6,455 nucleotides of DNA from JAHCHG01 sp038251885 (lineage in GTDB: Bacteria; Acidobacteriota; Blastocatellia; Pyrinomonadales; Pyrinomonadaceae). Below are positions 6,198 to 6,455 of this stretch, in pieces. Both the position numbers and the translations under genes were made by a program. Under the pieces are notes generated by a model. That model was not told where the DNA came from. It saw only the letters and a list, made by a program, of their open reading frames with translations, and made no database searches. The stretch covers positions 1 to 6,455 of the forward strand of contig JBBSAX010000266.1 of assembly GCA_038251885.1 (NCBI GenBank), in the 5' to 3' direction. The first letter of the stretch is position 1, and every line of letters starts with the position of its first letter.

Positions 6198-6455
6198 TTA
6201 AAAACTCTTGCGGAAAAGATACGAAGCGCGGATGAAAAATGTTCGGCTGTTGCGCTCAAATCTTTGTTCAAACTGTCCTGTGATCGGGCTAAAACCATTG
6301 TAATTAAAATTATCGTTGTAACCGACGTAAAACGCCGTTCCGGGATTCGGATTCCAGCCAAACAAAACTTGTCCGCTCGCGTTTGAATTCAAAGTGTCAT
6401 AATCCCAACGCAATCTCGTAAATAAAAATCGTGTAAATTGATAAGTCGAGCGCAA
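6198..6455 (-). CDS. C-terminal end of an outer-membrane beta-barrel protein (DUF5916-like), partial
   Basis: Only the last 85 residues are in the window; the reading frame is open to the right edge and the true start lies beyond it. The visible part alternates polar and hydrophobic/aromatic residues in repeated strands: STYQFTRFLFTRLRWDY, GTAFYVGYNDNF, RTFFIRASYLFRKSF. It ends in Phe, the usual C-terminal signal of outer-membrane barrels. The NPNPGTAFYVGYND and RNSRTFFIRASYLFR patterns resemble the C-terminus of DUF5916-type proteins that are numerous in Acidobacteriota, some of which carry an N-terminal carbohydrate-binding-like domain. That domain cannot be seen here. The gene converges on the M16 operon and shares its terminator. 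Function is unknown beyond the envelope location. Confidence 0.75.
   Translation of the reverse strand: MRSTYQFTRFLFTRLRWDYDTLNSNASGQVLFGWNPNPGTAFYVGYNDNFNYNGFSPITGQFEQRFERNSRTFFIRASYLFRKSF

Noticed and set aside
6161..6361. 66-codon minus-strand frame overlapping the barrel gene end
   Set aside because: It is out of frame with the clear beta-barrel coding sequence and reads into the inverted repeat.

Overview
The window looks like an ordinary chromosomal segment of a low-to-medium-GC member of the Acidobacteriota, most likely of the Blastocatellia/Pyrinomonadaceae type. This placement is inferred from gene content: a short-form citrate synthase, a secreted YxxGY/glycine-zipper protein, a secreted M16 peptidase pair, and a C-terminal barrel of the DUF5916 type. 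It is not proven by a marker gene. No rRNA, tRNA, CRISPR array, transposase or phage gene was seen.

Layout. 1-331 has no firmly supported gene. It holds a long near-perfect inverted repeat (20-92), a short open frame running in from the left edge (to 161), and the terminator of the next gene (274-307). 332-1468 (minus) is citrate synthase. 1469-1798 is intergenic, with a probable terminator for the upstream minus-strand gene and a weak promoter for citrate synthase. 1799-2983 (minus) is an exported protein with N-terminal aromatic/glycine repeats, a tandem Thr/Glu-rich repeat, a beta-rich domain and a C-terminal glycine zipper. 2984-3193 is a divergent promoter region containing a good sigma70-type promoter overlapped by a perfect 9-bp dyad. 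3194-4537 and 4537-6063 (plus) are two exported M16 family proteins, overlapping by one base. 6064-6197 is a convergent intergenic region made of a perfect 19-bp terminator hairpin nested inside a second inverted repeat. 6198-6455 (minus) is the C-terminal end of an outer-membrane beta-barrel protein that continues beyond the right edge.

How the genes work together. The M16 genes form a tight two-gene operon. The first product keeps the zinc site (HxxEH plus the distal Glu) but lacks the C-terminal Arg/Tyr pair. The second has lost the zinc site but keeps the Arg/Tyr motif. This is the arrangement expected of an obligate heterodimeric periplasmic peptidase. Citrate synthase is a housekeeping TCA-cycle gene with no evident functional link to its neighbours. 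The glycine-zipper protein and the barrel protein are both envelope proteins, so most of the window is envelope-related. I saw no convincing new multi-gene system. The points most worth following up are the complementary M16 pair, the dyad over the glycine-zipper promoter, the composite architecture of that protein, and the two long inverted repeats.
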